Source: Brenneria sp. hezel4-2-4 | Lineage (GTDB): Bacteria > Pseudomonadota > Gammaproteobacteria > Enterobacterales > Enterobacteriaceae | DNA: 64,000 nt | Reading direction: 5' to 3' | Assembly: GCF_013155275.1 (NCBI RefSeq) | Contig: NZ_JABJXS010000003.1 | Coordinates: forward strand, 186,001-250,000 | Shown: piece by piece, positions 54,401-63,716 of the stretch | Position numbering within the stretch: the stretch's first letter is position 1 | Layout of the letters: each line of letters opens with the position of its first letter | Program-made: the position numbers and the translations under genes | Notes under the pieces: model-generated | What the model saw: only the letters and a program-made list of their open reading frames with translations | Told to the model about the DNA's origin: nothing | Database searches by the model: none

Positions 54401-55116
54401 CGCTCGGCAATCAGCGCCTGCTCCTGTTGCGTCAATGACGACAGTTGCCCTTCCAATTGCTGACGCTGTTCGTCGTTCAGCAGCTCAATGCCTGAAGCCC
54501 GCGCCTGCAAATTTTCTAACGTTGTCCGCGCCTGTTTGTGGCGATCGAAAACGCGCTCGGAAATAAGCCCGTAAATATCCGTGCCGGTCAGTTCTTCCAG
54601 CAGTTCGGCGCGCTCATTGGCATCCGCATTGAGAAAAGCGGCGAACTGCCCCTGCGACAGCATCATGGAGCGGGTGAAACGGCCAAAATCCAGCCCGGTG
54701 AGCTCGGCGGTCATCTCCAGTTTTTCGGTCAGTTTTTCACACAGGATTTTGCCGTCATCAATCCGCGCCAGTTCGGCTTTCGGGGTTTGCAGGTTGCCGT
54801 CAGGCGAGTTTCTGGCCCGGCGTTGGCTCCAGAAGGCGCGATAACCGATGCCTTTGACCTCGAACTCCACTTCCGCCAGACATTCCGCGGTGTTGCGGGT
54901 CATCAGCTCATTCTGGCTGGCGGAAATATTTTTTAACCGTGGCGTCGCGTGATACAGCGCCAGGCAAATGGCGTCAAGCAGCGTGGTTTTCCCCGCGCCG
55001 GTGGGGCCGGTAATGGCGAACAGACCATTGCTGGAAAAAGGTTGCTGCCTGAAATCAATTTTCCATTCGCCTTTTAGAGCATTGAGGTTTTTTAAGCGCA
55101 GGCTAAGTATTTTCAT
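51433..55116 (-). CDS. sbcC: Exonuclease SbcC subunit (Rad50-like ATPase)
   Basis: The ATPase and coiled-coil arm of SbcCD, which opens DNA hairpins and trims protein-blocked ends. It has 1227 residues. Walker [10 protein letters not shown] is at 37-45. Two very Gln-rich coiled-coil arms meet at the zinc hook C601-P-L-C604. The C-terminal half has the [17 protein letters not shown] signature and [10 protein letters not shown] Walker B. It is longer than E. coli SbcC (about 1048), the extra lying in the Gln-rich arms. It overlaps sbcD by four bases (ATGA). Confidence 0.96.
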   Translation of the reverse strand: MKILSLRLKNLNALKGEWKIDFRQQPFSSNGLFAITGPTGAGKTTLLDAICLALYHATPRLKNISASQNELMTRNTAECLAEVEFEVKGIGYRAFWSQRRARNSPDGNLQTPKAELARIDDGKILCEKLTEKLEMTAELTGLDFGRFTRSMMLSQGQFAAFLNADANERAELLEELTGTDIYGLISERVFDRHKQARTTLENLQARASGIELLNDEQRQQLEGQLSSLTQQEQALIAEREQALTHQRWFEQREQYQQSLTTSQEQRTAAETAIRQAQPALERLAQNEPAEKLRPLQQEKERYQLESDSLLQHIARLKEQQQTQLTAVETLRRQEEHAIQTLRQHADYRQQQETLIGERVMPLDHQIQTLQQQTEKQQRDLDQSQTRQQADRLKLTQTEQQYRLAQQRLEQLRDYRQQHPHHQRWGEYLSLWRTQFQRLQQLGEDCINLTQKQSQYALQAATLENNAAQSATQRTRQQTDVDNAQRQFAQHQQAMQEQEAQQPITVLHQQLSQSITQRPARQQLSTISALFHGVDARRRQLDTQCDQIREQIGQQEAQQRQQRKTCEQRREYLAEVDKNHQLEMRIVRLEAERTRLQAGEACPLCGSTHHPAVERYQALQPSETEQRLLQLSQEVSRLESELTQTDATLVALRQQHQRLLSERTQQDEEYQTLLQQWQDVSKRLQVDYAPQQTAEVADWLTQREASEQQLQQQISVREQAQRQWQESKDSLTHADALLQRTLQQIALNTQQRQTLKNAQDDLQRALQETQQQQTQHQQEMENTLAGFDLTVPDPAEQSAWLKQRAEEWQVWKDAEQEQQRLINSQTALEAERQHLTKSIAETEQQLSALRQQQAAHLKTLEECQRQRRQLFGDRQTAEVGNQLRLQSQQHEQTSQQTQAQRQQAESALSRLTGELTGVQQQQTRVAALHQQAALSFAQALQDSIFADEPAFKRALLNEQERDELRDRKEKLHREWQQAAALYQQAEQLLNRHQQQRPETLAAEETPLALQQRLLELSERLKTNLQQQGEIRQQLTTDQRHRQNQQALLAEIAHSQQHYDDWSCLNELIGSQKGDKFRKFAQGLTLDHLVYLANLQLARLHGRYLLQRQANDELKLQIVDTWQADALRDTRTLSGGESFLVSLALALALSDLVSNKTSIDSLFLDEGFGTLDAETLDTALDALDNLNAAGKTIGVISHVEAMKERIPVQIKVAKVNGLGISRLAPEFAV

Positions 55117-56339
55117 TCGACGTGCTCACCGTTTTCCAATTCATCAATAACCTGATCGAACAGCATCCGTACGCGCTGCTGGCGGCTTTCCTCCAGATCG
55201 GTCGCCGTGGCCAGCCGCCGTTCGAAAACATCCTGCACCGTCAGCTCATTCAGCGTTTCCTTCTCTTGCCGGACAATCGCCTGTAGATGTTGTTCGCGCG
55301 CGCGGCGCAACAGCAGAACCTCGACGGGTAAAGCGTCGGTCAGCGTCTGAATGCGTTTCTGGATGTCGCTCAAATAATCCTGCGTGGTGATTTCAATATC
55401 CAGCCACACTGGTTTTTCACCCTGATAATCGTTAAAGGCCGCGAGCCGGCGTTCGATGTCGTCCAGATCGCCTTTGATAAGCTGCATCGGCTGGGTCATC
55501 GGAACAGGCAGCGTCTCCACCGTTGGCGGGCTGTCGGCGGCGAAGGTGACCAGACAAATCGATTTCTCACTGCTTAATTCATCAAAACTGAGCGGGATAG
55601 GGGAACCGCTGTAGCGAATATGCGCGCTTTTCGTCACCCGCTGCGGCCGGTGAATATGGCCGAGGGCGATATAGTCCGCCGGAGGAAACGCCTGCGCCGG
55701 AAACGCATCCAGCGTACCGATGTAAATATCGCGCACGGAATCGGAGGCGGTGACGCCGACGGTGGTCAGGTGTCCGGTGGCAATAATGGGCAACGGCGAC
55801 CCCAGCCTGTCGCGTTTCCGACAGGCCAACTGGTAACACTGCCGGTAGTGCGTGGTGATGGCATCCAGCAGGGCCTGCTGTTTCTCATCGCCGGATTGCC
55901 CTGCCTGGCTGGTTATCAGGTCGCGCGGCCGTAAAAAAGGAATGGCGCACAGTATGGCGCCGGGCTGCCCCTGACGGTTTTTCAGCACGTACACTTGCTT
56001 GTCGAGATCGCCGTCGGTGCTGGCGACGACCTGTGTATTCAGGCAGGCCAGAAGATCGCGGGACTCATTCAGCGTGGCGACCGAGTCGTGGTTGCCGCCT
56101 AATACCGCTAACCGGCAGCCGGTACGTTGCAGTTCAACCACGAAACGGTAATACATTTCCCGCGCATAGCTGGGCGGCGAACCATTATCAAAGATATCGC
56201 CCGCGACGATTACCGCATCCACCTGATGCTGCTCGACCTGGGCGATAAGCCAGTGCAGGAAAGCCTGATGCTCGGCCGCGCGGCTCTTGGTATAAAAATA
56301 CTGCCCCAGATGCCAGTCGGCGGTATGAATAATGCGCAT
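55113..56339 (-). CDS. sbcD: Exonuclease SbcD subunit (Mre11-like nuclease)
   Basis: The manganese-dependent nuclease partner of SbcC. It has 408 residues when started at the ATG 56339, giving the family N-terminus [13 protein letters not shown] with metal ligands D8 and H10; the frame extends 73 codons upstream but without family match. Further metal motifs are [17 protein letters not shown] and the ALGHIHRPQ block. The C-terminal part binds the SbcC base. The first gene of the sbcDC pair, its stop overlaps the sbcC start. Confidence 0.96.
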   Translation of the reverse strand: MRIIHTADWHLGQYFYTKSRAAEHQAFLHWLIAQVEQHQVDAVIVAGDIFDNGSPPSYAREMYYRFVVELQRTGCRLAVLGGNHDSVATLNESRDLLACLNTQVVASTDGDLDKQVYVLKNRQGQPGAILCAIPFLRPRDLITSQAGQSGDEKQQALLDAITTHYRQCYQLACRKRDRLGSPLPIIATGHLTTVGVTASDSVRDIYIGTLDAFPAQAFPPADYIALGHIHRPQRVTKSAHIRYSGSPIPLSFDELSSEKSICLVTFAADSPPTVETLPVPMTQPMQLIKGDLDDIERRLAAFNDYQGEKPVWLDIEITTQDYLSDIQKRIQTLTDALPVEVLLLRRAREQHLQAIVRQEKETLNELTVQDVFERRLATATDLEESRQQRVRMLFDQVIDELENGEHVE

Positions 56340-56439
56340 GGAACTCCCTGAGTGGCGTGTAATAGCAATGCCATTGATTATAAACAGCCGTAGGGGCAAC
56401 TGTCGTTGCGAAAACATGAGTTTGGAAAGCGGCTCGAAA

Positions 56440-56770
56440 ATATGCCGGGCCTTCACTGCATGCTGAAGAAACTTCACAAATTTGGGGGAAGAATTTCTGC
56501 CAGGCCGAGGGGTTTCGTGCGCACTAACCAATGCGGATTTCTGCAACTGTTGCAGCACGCGCCCGACATGGAGCGGCTCAATCGCCGCCGCCCCATGGCC
56601 CCGGGCTTTTCGCGGGAAATCGCGTCGCTGCGCGATGCCTTCGGCGTTCGAGACCGCTGTTCGGGCCGCCAGTGACGCGCTCCCGGCGCGGCACTGGCTT
56701 TCGCGGCGTCCTTGCCGCTCACCCGGCGGTCCCGCCCACCTCAGCGCGATTTTTACGCGAAGGGAACACC
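56440..56770. other. GC-rich non-coding island between sbcD and phoB
   Basis: This stretch is much richer in G and C than the DNA around it and changes sharply to AT-rich DNA at about 56770. Overlapping ORFs run through it on both strands, but they are Arg/Ala/Ser-rich with no recognisable family, as expected from composition alone. The E. coli sbcD-phoB gap is far shorter. It may be a dispersed repeat or a remnant of inserted DNA. Confidence 0.45.
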
Positions 56771-56851
56771 CTAAAAAATAACCTTGTGTTATTTAAAGAA
56801 TACTTAATTATTTTCTGAGGATCCCTCAGTACTACATGACGTTATGACGTT

Positions 56852-56938
56852 GAAAATCGCTCCCGGCGATTTTTCTACTTGCCCCATCCCTACGGGCCGT
56901 CACTGGGTGAGGTTGAAAAATGCTCCTGCATTTTTTTC
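56852..56938 (+). repeat. Tandem pair of similar hairpins upstream of phoB
   Basis: Two hairpins of one design stand 63 bases apart. The first is GAAAATCGC, TCCCG loop, GCGATTTTT (56852-56874). The second is GAAAAATGC, TCCT loop, GCATTTTTTT (56915-56937). Each has a T-run and could terminate transcription on the plus strand. The second merges into the Pho box. Confidence 0.65.
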
Positions 56939-56967
56939 ATAAATATGTCACAAAACTGACGCATAAT
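56935..56967 (+). promoter_or_regulatory. Pho box and -10 element of phoBR
   Basis: Three 7-base units with 4-base gaps, TTTCATA, TGTCACA and TGACGCA (56935-56963), match the PhoB site of E. coli phoB. The -10 element CATAAT follows at 56962-56967. PhoB therefore probably activates its own operon under phosphate limitation. Confidence 0.85.
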
Positions 56968-57012
56968 GCTTTCCGTATGCTAACGGCGACGATGATTAAC
57001 GGCGGATTAATG

Positions 57013-57702
57013 ATGGCAAGACGCATATTGGTCGTGGAAGATGAAGCACCGATTCGTGAAATGGTATGCTTTGTACTGGAGCAGAATGGTTATCAGCCAG
57101 TCGAAGCCGAAGATTATGACGGCGCAGTCGCACTATTGGCGGAACCTTTCCCTGAGTTGGTGTTGCTGGACTGGATGTTGCCGGGCGGATCGGGCTTGCA
57201 ATTCATCAGGCATATGAAGCGCGAGGCGCTTACCCGCGATATACCGGTCATGATGTTGACCGCCCGCGGTGAAGAAGAGGATCGCGTGCGCGGGCTTGAG
57301 GTCGGGGCGGATGATTACATCATTAAACCGTTTTCGCCTAAAGAGTTGGTGGCGCGCATTAAGGCGGTAATGCGCCGTATCTCGCCGATGGCGGTTGAAG
57401 ACGTCATAGAAATGCGCGGCCTGAACCTCGATCCTTCCTCGCACCGGGTGACGACGGGCGAGCTGGCGCTGGATATGGGGCCAACGGAATTTAAACTGTT
57501 GCACTTCTTTATGACGCATCCTGAGCGGGTTTACAGCCGTGAACAGTTGCTGAATCATGTATGGGGCACTAACGTTTATGTTGAAGATCGGACAGTTGAT
57601 GTTCATATCCGCCGGTTGCGTAAAGCGCTGGAAACCAGCGGTCATGACAAAATGGTGCAGACCGTTCGCGGAACGGGATACCGTTTTTCAACACGTTACT
57701 GA
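57013..57702 (+). CDS. phoB: Phosphate regulon response regulator PhoB
   Basis: An OmpR-type regulator that activates the phosphate starvation regulon. I start it at the ATG 57013, giving 229 residues as in E. coli; the upstream in-frame extension runs through the Pho box and is rejected. The receiver domain has the phosphorylated D53 in [11 protein letters not shown]. The winged-helix domain (from about 130) has the recognition region [14 protein letters not shown]. phoR follows after 27 bases. Confidence 0.98.
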   Translation: MARRILVVEDEAPIREMVCFVLEQNGYQPVEAEDYDGAVALLAEPFPELVLLDWMLPGGSGLQFIRHMKREALTRDIPVMMLTARGEEEDRVRGLEVGADDYIIKPFSPKELVARIKAVMRRISPMAVEDVIEMRGLNLDPSSHRVTTGELALDMGPTEFKLLHFFMTHPERVYSREQLLNHVWGTNVYVEDRTVDVHIRRLRKALETSGHDKMVQTVRGTGYRFSTRY

Positions 57703-57729
57703 AGGCTGGCATAGCGGAGAAACATTAAC

Positions 57730-59055
57730 GTGCTAGAACGTCTCTCATGGAAAAGGCTGGCGCTGGAGCTGGTTTTTTTTTGCCTGCCCGCGCTGTTGCT
57801 GGGTTTGATCTTCGGCTATCTACCCTGGTTTCTGTTGGCCGCCGTTCTGGCGGCGCTAGGCTGGAATTTTTATAACCAACTTAAACTTTCCCACTGGCTG
57901 TGGGTCGATCGCAGCATGACGCCGCCTCCCGGCCGCTGGAGCTGGGAGCCGCTGTTTTACGGCCTTTATCAGATGCAATTGCGTAATCGTCGGCGTCGGC
58001 GCGAGCTGGCATTATTGATTAAGCGTTTCCGCAGCGGCGCGGAGTCCCTGCCGGATGCACTGGTAATTATTACCGAAGAGGGCACGATCTTTTGGTGTAA
58101 CCATCTGGCCCAGCATCTGCTCGGCCTACGCTGGCCGGAAGATAACGGCCAGAATATCCTCAACTTGCTGCGCCACCCTGAATTCGCCGGCTATATGAAA
58201 AAACAGGATTTCAGCCGTCCGTTAACGCTGCAACTGAGTCATGCCCGCCACCTCGAATTTCGGGTGATGCCTTATTCCGAAGGACAACAGCTGATGGTGG
58301 TGCGTGATATTACGCAAATGCACCAGTTGGAAGGGGCCAGACGTAACTTCTTCGCCAATGTCAGTCATGAGCTGCGCACGCCGCTGACCGTATTGCAGGG
58401 ATATCTGGAGATGATGCAGGATGACTCGCTGGATGATGCTCTGCGCAATAAAGCCCTGAATACCATGCAGGAGCAGACCCGGCGCATGGACGGACTGGTG
58501 CAACAGCTTTTAACCCTGTCGCGTATCGAAGCGGCGGCGGTAATCGATCTGCATGAGAAAGTCGATATACCGCTAATGTTGCGCGTAGTTGAGCGTGAAG
58601 CCCAGACGTTAAGCCAGGGGCGGCATGAGATCGTGTTTCGCATAAATGAAGACCTTCAGATTTTCGGTAATGAGGAACAACTGCGCAGTGCGGTTTCCAA
58701 TCTGGTGTATAACGCGATTAATCATACGCCGGCAGGTACGCGCATTGAGGTTGGCTGGCAGAACGTTCCACAGGGCGCGCGCTTTCAGGTCAGTGACGAC
58801 GGGCCGGGGATCGCAGCGGAACATTTGCCTCGTTTGACCGAGCGCTTTTATCGCGTCGATAAAGCCCGTTCGCGGCAGACCGGGGGGAGCGGGCTGGGGT
58901 TGGCGATTGTTAAGCATGCGCTCAGCCACCATGATTCCCGTTTGGAGATCGTGAGCGAGGATGGCGTCGGCTCCCGTTTTATGTTTACGCTGCCGAATCG
59001 GTTGATTGTGCCTGCCGCGCTGATTGATTCCCAACGCCAGCCCGTTGCAAGATGA
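57730..59055 (+). CDS. phoR: Phosphate regulon sensor histidine kinase PhoR
   Basis: The inner-membrane kinase that phosphorylates PhoB when phosphate is scarce. The start is a GTG. It has 441 residues (E. coli 431). Two close hydrophobic segments fill about residues 10-45, followed by a charged linker, a PAS domain, the H-box [10 protein letters not shown] with H213, and an ATPase domain with N-, G1- and G2-boxes ([28 protein letters not shown]). It has no large periplasmic domain, as usual for PhoR, which reads phosphate through PstSCAB-PhoU. Confidence 0.98.
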   Translation: MLERLSWKRLALELVFFCLPALLLGLIFGYLPWFLLAAVLAALGWNFYNQLKLSHWLWVDRSMTPPPGRWSWEPLFYGLYQMQLRNRRRRRELALLIKRFRSGAESLPDALVIITEEGTIFWCNHLAQHLLGLRWPEDNGQNILNLLRHPEFAGYMKKQDFSRPLTLQLSHARHLEFRVMPYSEGQQLMVVRDITQMHQLEGARRNFFANVSHELRTPLTVLQGYLEMMQDDSLDDALRNKALNTMQEQTRRMDGLVQQLLTLSRIEAAAVIDLHEKVDIPLMLRVVEREAQTLSQGRHEIVFRINEDLQIFGNEEQLRSAVSNLVYNAINHTPAGTRIEVGWQNVPQGARFQVSDDGPGIAAEHLPRLTERFYRVDKARSRQTGGSGLGLAIVKHALSHHDSRLEIVSEDGVGSRFMFTLPNRLIVPAALIDSQRQPVAR

Positions 59056-59085
59056 ATTTATTTCACGTTATGTGAAAATTATTCC
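59053..59085 (+). promoter_or_regulatory. Two MetR-type sites upstream of the MetE-like gene
   Basis: TGAATTTATTTCA (59053-59065) matches the MetR consensus TGAANNTNNTTCA exactly. TGAAAATTATTCC (59073-59085) has the same frame with one mismatch in the outer half-sites and a changed central base, exactly 20 bp (two helical turns) away. The first overlaps the phoR stop codon. Tandem MetR sites are known upstream of E. coli metE. Confidence 0.65.
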
Positions 59086-59128
59086 ATTGCTCTGCATCAA
59101 TGCGCATGACAGGATAAATGCCAACTTT

Positions 59129-59144
59129 AGACGTCCAGATGGCT
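59129..59144 (+). promoter_or_regulatory. Probable MetJ operator (two tandem met boxes)
   Basis: AGACGTCC followed at once by AGATGGCT matches the met box AGACGTCT at 7 and 6 of 8 bases. MetJ binds two or more adjacent boxes with S-adenosylmethionine. It lies between the MetR-type sites and the gene start. Confidence 0.6.
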
Positions 59145-59261
59145 GATTTTGCTTTCAAGGTGACTATCCCGTCAGTTACTACGCCATAATGGAATATCTC
59201 ACAACGAAACTATTTGCCGCTCATCCTCTGTTGATGCACCGGCGGCTTGTCAGGAGCAACA

Positions 59262-60368
59262 ATGGCTAAATCACTTCCCCCTTTTCGTGCCGATGTGGTC
59301 GGCAGTTTGCTGCGTCCCGCGGCAATCAAACAGGCTCGCTTACAGTATCAGTCCGGTGAGATTGATGGGGCGCAGCTGCGCGAAATAGAAGATCGGGAAA
59401 TTCTCCGGCTGGTCGAGCGGCAGCGTGAAACGGGCTTGCAGGTCGTCACGGATGGTGAATTGCGCCGCGCCTGGTGGCATTTTGATTTCTTTGCCGAACT
59501 GAACGGGGTTGAACGTTATGAGGCGGAGCAGGGCATTCAATTTAACGGGATTCAGACCAAGTCACATGCTATCCGGGTGACGAAAAAAGTAAGCTTCAAT
59601 CACCAGCACCCTATGTTGGAGGATTTTCGTTATCTAAATAGTATTTCAGGCGATGCGGTGGCGAAAATGACCATCCCCAGCCCCAGCGTGCTGCATTTCC
59701 GCGGCGGTCGTAAAGCCATTGACAGCACGGTGTACCCCGATCTGTCCGCCTATTTTGACGATCTGGCGCAAACCTGGCGTGACGCGATCCACGCCTTTTA
59801 CGCGGCGGGCTGTCGCTACCTGCAACTGGATGACACCGTATGGGCGTACTTGTGTTCCGACGATCAGAAACGACAGATCCGCGAGCGGGGTGAGGATCCC
59901 GAACAGCTGGCGCGTATTTATGCCGATGTGTTGAATAAGGCGCTGGCGGATAAACCCGCCGATCTGGTGATTGGTCTGCATGTGTGCCGCGGCAACTTCC
60001 GCTCTACCTGGATTTCCGAGGGCGGCTATGAGCCAGTGGCGAAAATATTGTTCGGTGAAGTCAACGCAGATGCCTTTTTCCTTGAATACGACACCGAACG
60101 GGCTGGGGGCTTCGAGCCTTTGCGCTTTATAAAACCGGGCCACCAGCAGGTGGTGCTGGGGTTGATTACCAGCAAAAACGGTGATCTGGAAAGCGTGGAA
60201 AGCGTACAGGCGCGTATTGCCGAAGCGGCGAAATACGTCGATATCAACCAGCTTTGTCTCAGCCCGCAGTGCGGTTTTGCTTCCACCGAAGAGGGCAATA
60301 GTCTGACGGAAGAGCAGCAGTGGAATAAGTTGAAGCGGGTTGTCGATATTGCCCGTCAGGTGTGGTGA
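59262..60368 (+). CDS. MetE C-terminal-domain methyltransferase (cobalamin-independent methionine synthase family)
   Basis: A 368-residue single-domain relative of the catalytic half of MetE. The start ATG 59262 has AGGAG upstream. Zinc ligands of the MetE site are visible as H240 and C242 in LHVCRGN and C337 in SPQCGF, with the substrate loop RRAWWHFDFFAEL and LQLDDTVW. It lacks the N-terminal half of full MetE, so the methyl donor may be something other than 5-methyltetrahydrofolate-triglutamate, as proposed for YxjG/YxjH-type and core MetE proteins. The MetR- and MetJ-type sites upstream support a methionine role. It is inserted between phoR and brnQ. Confidence 0.88.
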   Translation: MAKSLPPFRADVVGSLLRPAAIKQARLQYQSGEIDGAQLREIEDREILRLVERQRETGLQVVTDGELRRAWWHFDFFAELNGVERYEAEQGIQFNGIQTKSHAIRVTKKVSFNHQHPMLEDFRYLNSISGDAVAKMTIPSPSVLHFRGGRKAIDSTVYPDLSAYFDDLAQTWRDAIHAFYAAGCRYLQLDDTVWAYLCSDDQKRQIRERGEDPEQLARIYADVLNKALADKPADLVIGLHVCRGNFRSTWISEGGYEPVAKILFGEVNADAFFLEYDTERAGGFEPLRFIKPGHQQVVLGLITSKNGDLESVESVQARIAEAAKYVDINQLCLSPQCGFASTEEGNSLTEEQQWNKLKRVVDIARQVW

Positions 60369-60402
60369 TGGGCGGTTAGCCGGTCTTTTTCGCTGTTATA
60401 GG

Positions 60403-60432
60403 CCGCAGCCGGATCGTGAGATCCGGCTGCGG
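60403..60432. terminator. Hairpin after the MetE-like gene, proximal copy
   Basis: A perfect 13-bp stem CCGCAGCCGGATC / GATCCGGCTGCGG with loop GTGA. It has no T-run. Its inner 22 bases recur exactly at 60559-60580 on the other side of the repeat element. Confidence 0.75.
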
Positions 60433-60558
60433 TTGCTGGCAAAGTCGTCTGTAAGTCCGAGATACCCGGGCCTACCGTACCGAGGGGCGCTCCGGCGGCT
60501 TATGCCGCTACGGCCCCTCGCCACGCTCTCCCTAATAACGGGCTTTGTCAACGGTCTG
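60429..60558 (-). repeat. Dispersed intergenic repeat, copy B (130 bp)
   Basis: The inverse-orientation partner of copy A (32292-32379). Besides the 88 shared positions (81 identical) it has a 36-base internal part forming a nested palindrome, outer CGAGGGGC / GCCCCTCG and inner GCGGC / GCCGC around ATAA. Copy A lost most of this between GAGCG repeats. Copy B is therefore the fuller form. It sits between two copies of the same terminator hairpin. About six bases at the left edge (GCGGTT) have no match in copy A. No open frame of note. Confidence 0.75.
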
Positions 60559-60586
60559 AGCCGGATCGTGAGATCCGGCTTTTTTT
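60559..60586 (+). terminator. Terminator after the MetE-like gene, distal copy
   Basis: A 9-bp stem AGCCGGATC / GATCCGGCT with loop GTGA is followed by seven T. It is the working terminator of the pair that flanks repeat copy B. Confidence 0.88.
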
Positions 60587-60932
60587 AAGTAAATAAGATT
60601 TATTTATGGCTTAAGCGCGCATTTATAGTGATTATTTTTCGGTTTTATTGCACTAAGTCGTCAATAAATGCACAAATCATGTAGCAAGCAATAAGCGATA
60701 AGCAATTTTATCTACCAAATAATTGTCTTGATTTAGTCAAAAACTCTGCTTTTTAGATTGTGTCTTGTCTTTTTCCGCTATAAACGTTTTACTTACCCCC
60801 CAATATGGCTGTGCGCCAAAATATAATTCCAATAAATCTGCTTATGAGCATGCGAACGCCCGTCGTGACGAACGGCGATCAGCAGCACAGTTCTCCTTTT
60901 CTATCGATTGATACAGGCAACACGACATAACT
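60587..60932. other. AT-rich gap upstream of brnQ
   Basis: About 345 bases with no supported gene. It presumably holds the brnQ promoter, but no confident -35/-10 pair or Lrp-type site was picked out. No purine-rich ribosome binding site is obvious before the brnQ ATG. Confidence 0.4.
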
Positions 60933-62252
60933 ATGAGTCATCGTTTAACGTCCAAAGATATCGTGGCATTAGGTTTTATGACCTTTGCCTTGTTTGTCGG
61001 CGCGGGGAATATCATTTTTCCGCCGATGGTGGGGTTACAGGCGGGTGAACACGTCTGGGTAGCCGCGTTTGGCTTTCTGCTTACCGCCGTCGGTTTGCCG
61101 GTGCTTACTATTGTTGCGCTGGCGCGGGTTGGCGGGGGAATTGATGCATTAAGCTCCCCGATTGGCAAGAAAGCGGGCGTGGTATTGGCGACGGTTTGTT
61201 ATCTGGCCGTAGGCCCGCTGTTTGCGACGCCGCGTACCGCTACCGTATCGTTCGAGGTAGGCATTGCCCCGCTGGTGGGAAATGGCGCTGCTCCGTTATT
61301 AATTTATAGCCTGATCTATTTTGCGATTGTTATCGCAATCTCGCTGTATCCCGGGCGTTTGTTGGATACGGTGGGGCATGTGCTGGCGCCGTTGAAAATA
61401 GCCGCGCTGGCCGTGCTGGGTATTGCCGCGGTCATGTGGCCGGCGGGTTCGCCCCTTCCGGCGATTGATACCTATCAGCATGTGCCGTTTTCCAACGGGT
61501 TTGTGAATGGCTATCTCACCATGGATACGCTGGGTGCGATGGTGTTCGGCATTGTTATCGTTAATGCGGCGCGCTCGCGCGGGGTCGAAAGCGCTAAACT
61601 GCTTACCCGCTATACCGTGTGGGCCGGGTTGATTGCGGGCATCGGTTTGGCGCTGGTGTACCTGAGTCTGTTCCAATTAGGTTCTGTCAGCGGCGTGCTG
61701 GTGCCGGAAGCGCAAAATGGGGCTGAAATTCTGCATGCCTACGTTCAGCATACGTCCGGGAATGTGGGAAGCAGCTTCCTGTCTCTGTTGATCTTTATCG
61801 CCTGCATGGTCACGGCGGTTGGCCTGACGTGCGCCTGCGCCGAGTTCTTCGCCCAGTATCTGCCGTTTTCATACCGCACGCTGGTATTTATACTGGGCGG
61901 CTTCTCCATGGTGGTGTCAAACCTGGGTTTAAGCCATCTGATTCAGCTTTCCATCCCGGTGCTGACGGCGATCTATCCGCCTTGTATCGTCCTGGTTTTA
62001 CTGAGTTTTACGCGGCAATGGTGGAATAATTATTCGCGTATTGTGGCGCCGGTGATGTTAATCAGTCTGTTGTTCGGCATGATTGATGGTATAAAATCGT
62101 CGACTTTCAAATCGTTGCTGCCCGAGTGGAGTCTGAACCTGCCGCTGAGTGAGCAGGGCCTGGCCTGGTTGCCGCCTTCATTAGTGATTTTGCTGGCAGC
62201 GGTGATTTACGATCGGCTGTGTAGCCGTCAGGAAGTCACGGTACATCAATAA
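60933..62252 (+). CDS. brnQ: Branched-chain amino acid:sodium symporter BrnQ
   Basis: The LIV-II system, importing leucine, isoleucine and valine with a cation. It has 439 residues as in E. coli, about twelve membrane segments, and the N-terminal [21 protein letters not shown] and [14 protein letters not shown] motifs of the LIVCS family. proY follows after a terminator, as in E. coli. Confidence 0.97.
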   Translation: MSHRLTSKDIVALGFMTFALFVGAGNIIFPPMVGLQAGEHVWVAAFGFLLTAVGLPVLTIVALARVGGGIDALSSPIGKKAGVVLATVCYLAVGPLFATPRTATVSFEVGIAPLVGNGAAPLLIYSLIYFAIVIAISLYPGRLLDTVGHVLAPLKIAALAVLGIAAVMWPAGSPLPAIDTYQHVPFSNGFVNGYLTMDTLGAMVFGIVIVNAARSRGVESAKLLTRYTVWAGLIAGIGLALVYLSLFQLGSVSGVLVPEAQNGAEILHAYVQHTSGNVGSSFLSLLIFIACMVTAVGLTCACAEFFAQYLPFSYRTLVFILGGFSMVVSNLGLSHLIQLSIPVLTAIYPPCIVLVLLSFTRQWWNNYSRIVAPVMLISLLFGMIDGIKSSTFKSLLPEWSLNLPLSEQGLAWLPPSLVILLAAVIYDRLCSRQEVTVHQ

Positions 62253-62274
62253 TACGGTGAGTTTTTGATCTAGC

Positions 62275-62302
62275 ACCACAGGCCATTGCCTGTGGTTTTT
62301 TC
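62275..62302 (+). terminator. Terminator between brnQ and proY
   Basis: A perfect 9-bp stem ACCACAGGC / GCCTGTGGT with loop CATT is followed by six T. Confidence 0.92.
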
Positions 62303-62327
62303 TTTTGTAAAACAGGGTTGCTTATTT

Positions 62328-63689
62328 ATGGAACAACAATCCACTAAGCTCAAGCGTGGGTTAAGTACGCGGCATATCCGTTTTATCGCCTTGGGTTCGG
62401 CGATCGGTACCGGTCTTTTTTATGGTTCAGCCAGCGCCATCCAGATGGCGGGGCCCAGCGTTTTGCTGGCTTATCTGATTGGCGGACTCGTCGCTTACAT
62501 TATTATGCGGGCGCTGGGTGAAATGTCGGTCAACAACCCGCAATCCAGCTCTTTTTCCCGCTACGCGCAGGATTATCTCGGGCCTTTGGCGGGCTATATC
62601 ACCGGCTGGACTTACTGCTTTGAGATGCTGATTGTCGCCATCGCCGATGTCACGGCATTTGGTATTTACATGGGCGTCTGGTTTCCGGCCGTTCCCCACT
62701 GGGTTTGGGTACTCAGCGTGGTGCTGATCATCGGGGCGATTAACCTGATGAACGTAAAAGTGTTCGGCGAACTGGAGTTCTGGCTGTCCTTTTTCAAAGT
62801 CGCCACCATTATCATCATGATCGTCGCCGGGATTGGCATCATCGTCTGGGGCATTGGCAACGGCGGCGAGCCGACGGGCATTCATAACCTGTGGACCAAC
62901 GGCGGGTTTTTCAGTAACGGCGTGATGGGCATGATCCTGTCGCTGCAACTGGTGATGTTCGCCTATGGCGGGGTGGAAATCATCGGTATCACCGCCGGTG
63001 AGGCCAAAGATCCGCAAAAATCTATCCCACGCGCCATCAATTCCGTGCCCTGGCGCATTCTGGTGTTCTATGTGGGTACGCTGTTTGTGATCATGTCGAT
63101 TTATCCGTGGGATCAGGTGGGCACCAACGGCAGCCCGTTTGTGCTGACGTTCCAGCATATGGGGATTACTGCGGCGGCCGGTATCCTGAATTTTGTGGTG
63201 ATCACCGCCTCACTGTCGGCGATCAACAGCGATGTGTTTGGCGTTGGGCGTATGCTGCACGGCATGGCGGGACAAGGCCATGCGCCAAAAGCCTTCACCC
63301 GGGTGTCTAAACGAGGTATTCCGTGGGTAACGGTCGTGGTGATGATGTCGGCGCTGCTGGTGGCGGTCTATCTGAACTACATTATGCCGGGCAAAGTCTT
63401 TCTGGTTATCGCTTCGCTGGCAACCTTCGCCACCGTCTGGGTGTGGATCATGATCCTGTGCTCCCAAATCGCTTTCCGCCGCAGTTTAAGCCGCGAAGCG
63501 GTGAAGTCGCTGGCCTTTCCGCTGCGCGGCGGTGTGGCGACCTCGGTGTTCGGCATCGTTTTCCTGTTGTTTATCATCGGTCTGATCGGTTATTTCCCTG
63601 CGACCCGCGTTTCCCTGTATGTCGGCCTGATCTGGATTGCGCTGCTGCTGGCGGGCTATGTGATTAAGATAAAACGTCAGCAAAAGTAA
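62328..63689 (+). CDS. proY: Amino acid permease ProY (proline-specific type)
   Basis: An APC-superfamily permease, 453 residues (E. coli ProY 457), with twelve membrane segments. The start at the ATG 62328 gives [30 protein letters not shown] in line with E. coli; the upstream extension is rejected. The ribosome site (AGGG, 12 bases away) is weak. In Salmonella ProY carries proline only when overexpressed, so the substrate is tentative. The terminator after brnQ suggests its own promoter or read-through. Confidence 0.93.
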   Translation: MEQQSTKLKRGLSTRHIRFIALGSAIGTGLFYGSASAIQMAGPSVLLAYLIGGLVAYIIMRALGEMSVNNPQSSSFSRYAQDYLGPLAGYITGWTYCFEMLIVAIADVTAFGIYMGVWFPAVPHWVWVLSVVLIIGAINLMNVKVFGELEFWLSFFKVATIIIMIVAGIGIIVWGIGNGGEPTGIHNLWTNGGFFSNGVMGMILSLQLVMFAYGGVEIIGITAGEAKDPQKSIPRAINSVPWRILVFYVGTLFVIMSIYPWDQVGTNGSPFVLTFQHMGITAAAGILNFVVITASLSAINSDVFGVGRMLHGMAGQGHAPKAFTRVSKRGIPWVTVVVMMSALLVAVYLNYIMPGKVFLVIASLATFATVWVWIMILCSQIAFRRSLSREAVKSLAFPLRGGVATSVFGIVFLLFIIGLIGYFPATRVSLYVGLIWIALLLAGYVIKIKRQQK

Positions 63690-63690
63690 G

Positions 63691-63716
63691 ATAAAAAGCG
63701 GGCGTTCATGCCCGCT
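63691..63716 (-). terminator. Terminator of ybdG containing its stop codon
   Basis: On the minus strand AGCGGGC, a 6-base loop and GCCCGCT are followed by TTTTTAT. The ybdG TGA (63706-63708) lies in the loop of the hairpin. The same stem faces proY from the other side. Confidence 0.8.

Noticed and set aside
52600-54500. Repetitive CTG/TTG-rich sequence
   Set aside because: It is the Gln-rich coiled-coil coding region of sbcC, not a DNA repeat element.
56474-56722. Minus-strand ORF of 82 codons in the GC-rich island before phoB
   Set aside because: Arg/Ala/Ser-rich composition expected by chance in GC-rich DNA, no ribosome binding site, and other frames are equally open.
59061-59077. TTTCAC-GTTAT-GTGAAA inverted repeat read as a phoR terminator
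   Set aside because: There is no T-run and the stem is weak. The tandem MetR-type site reading explains the sequence better.
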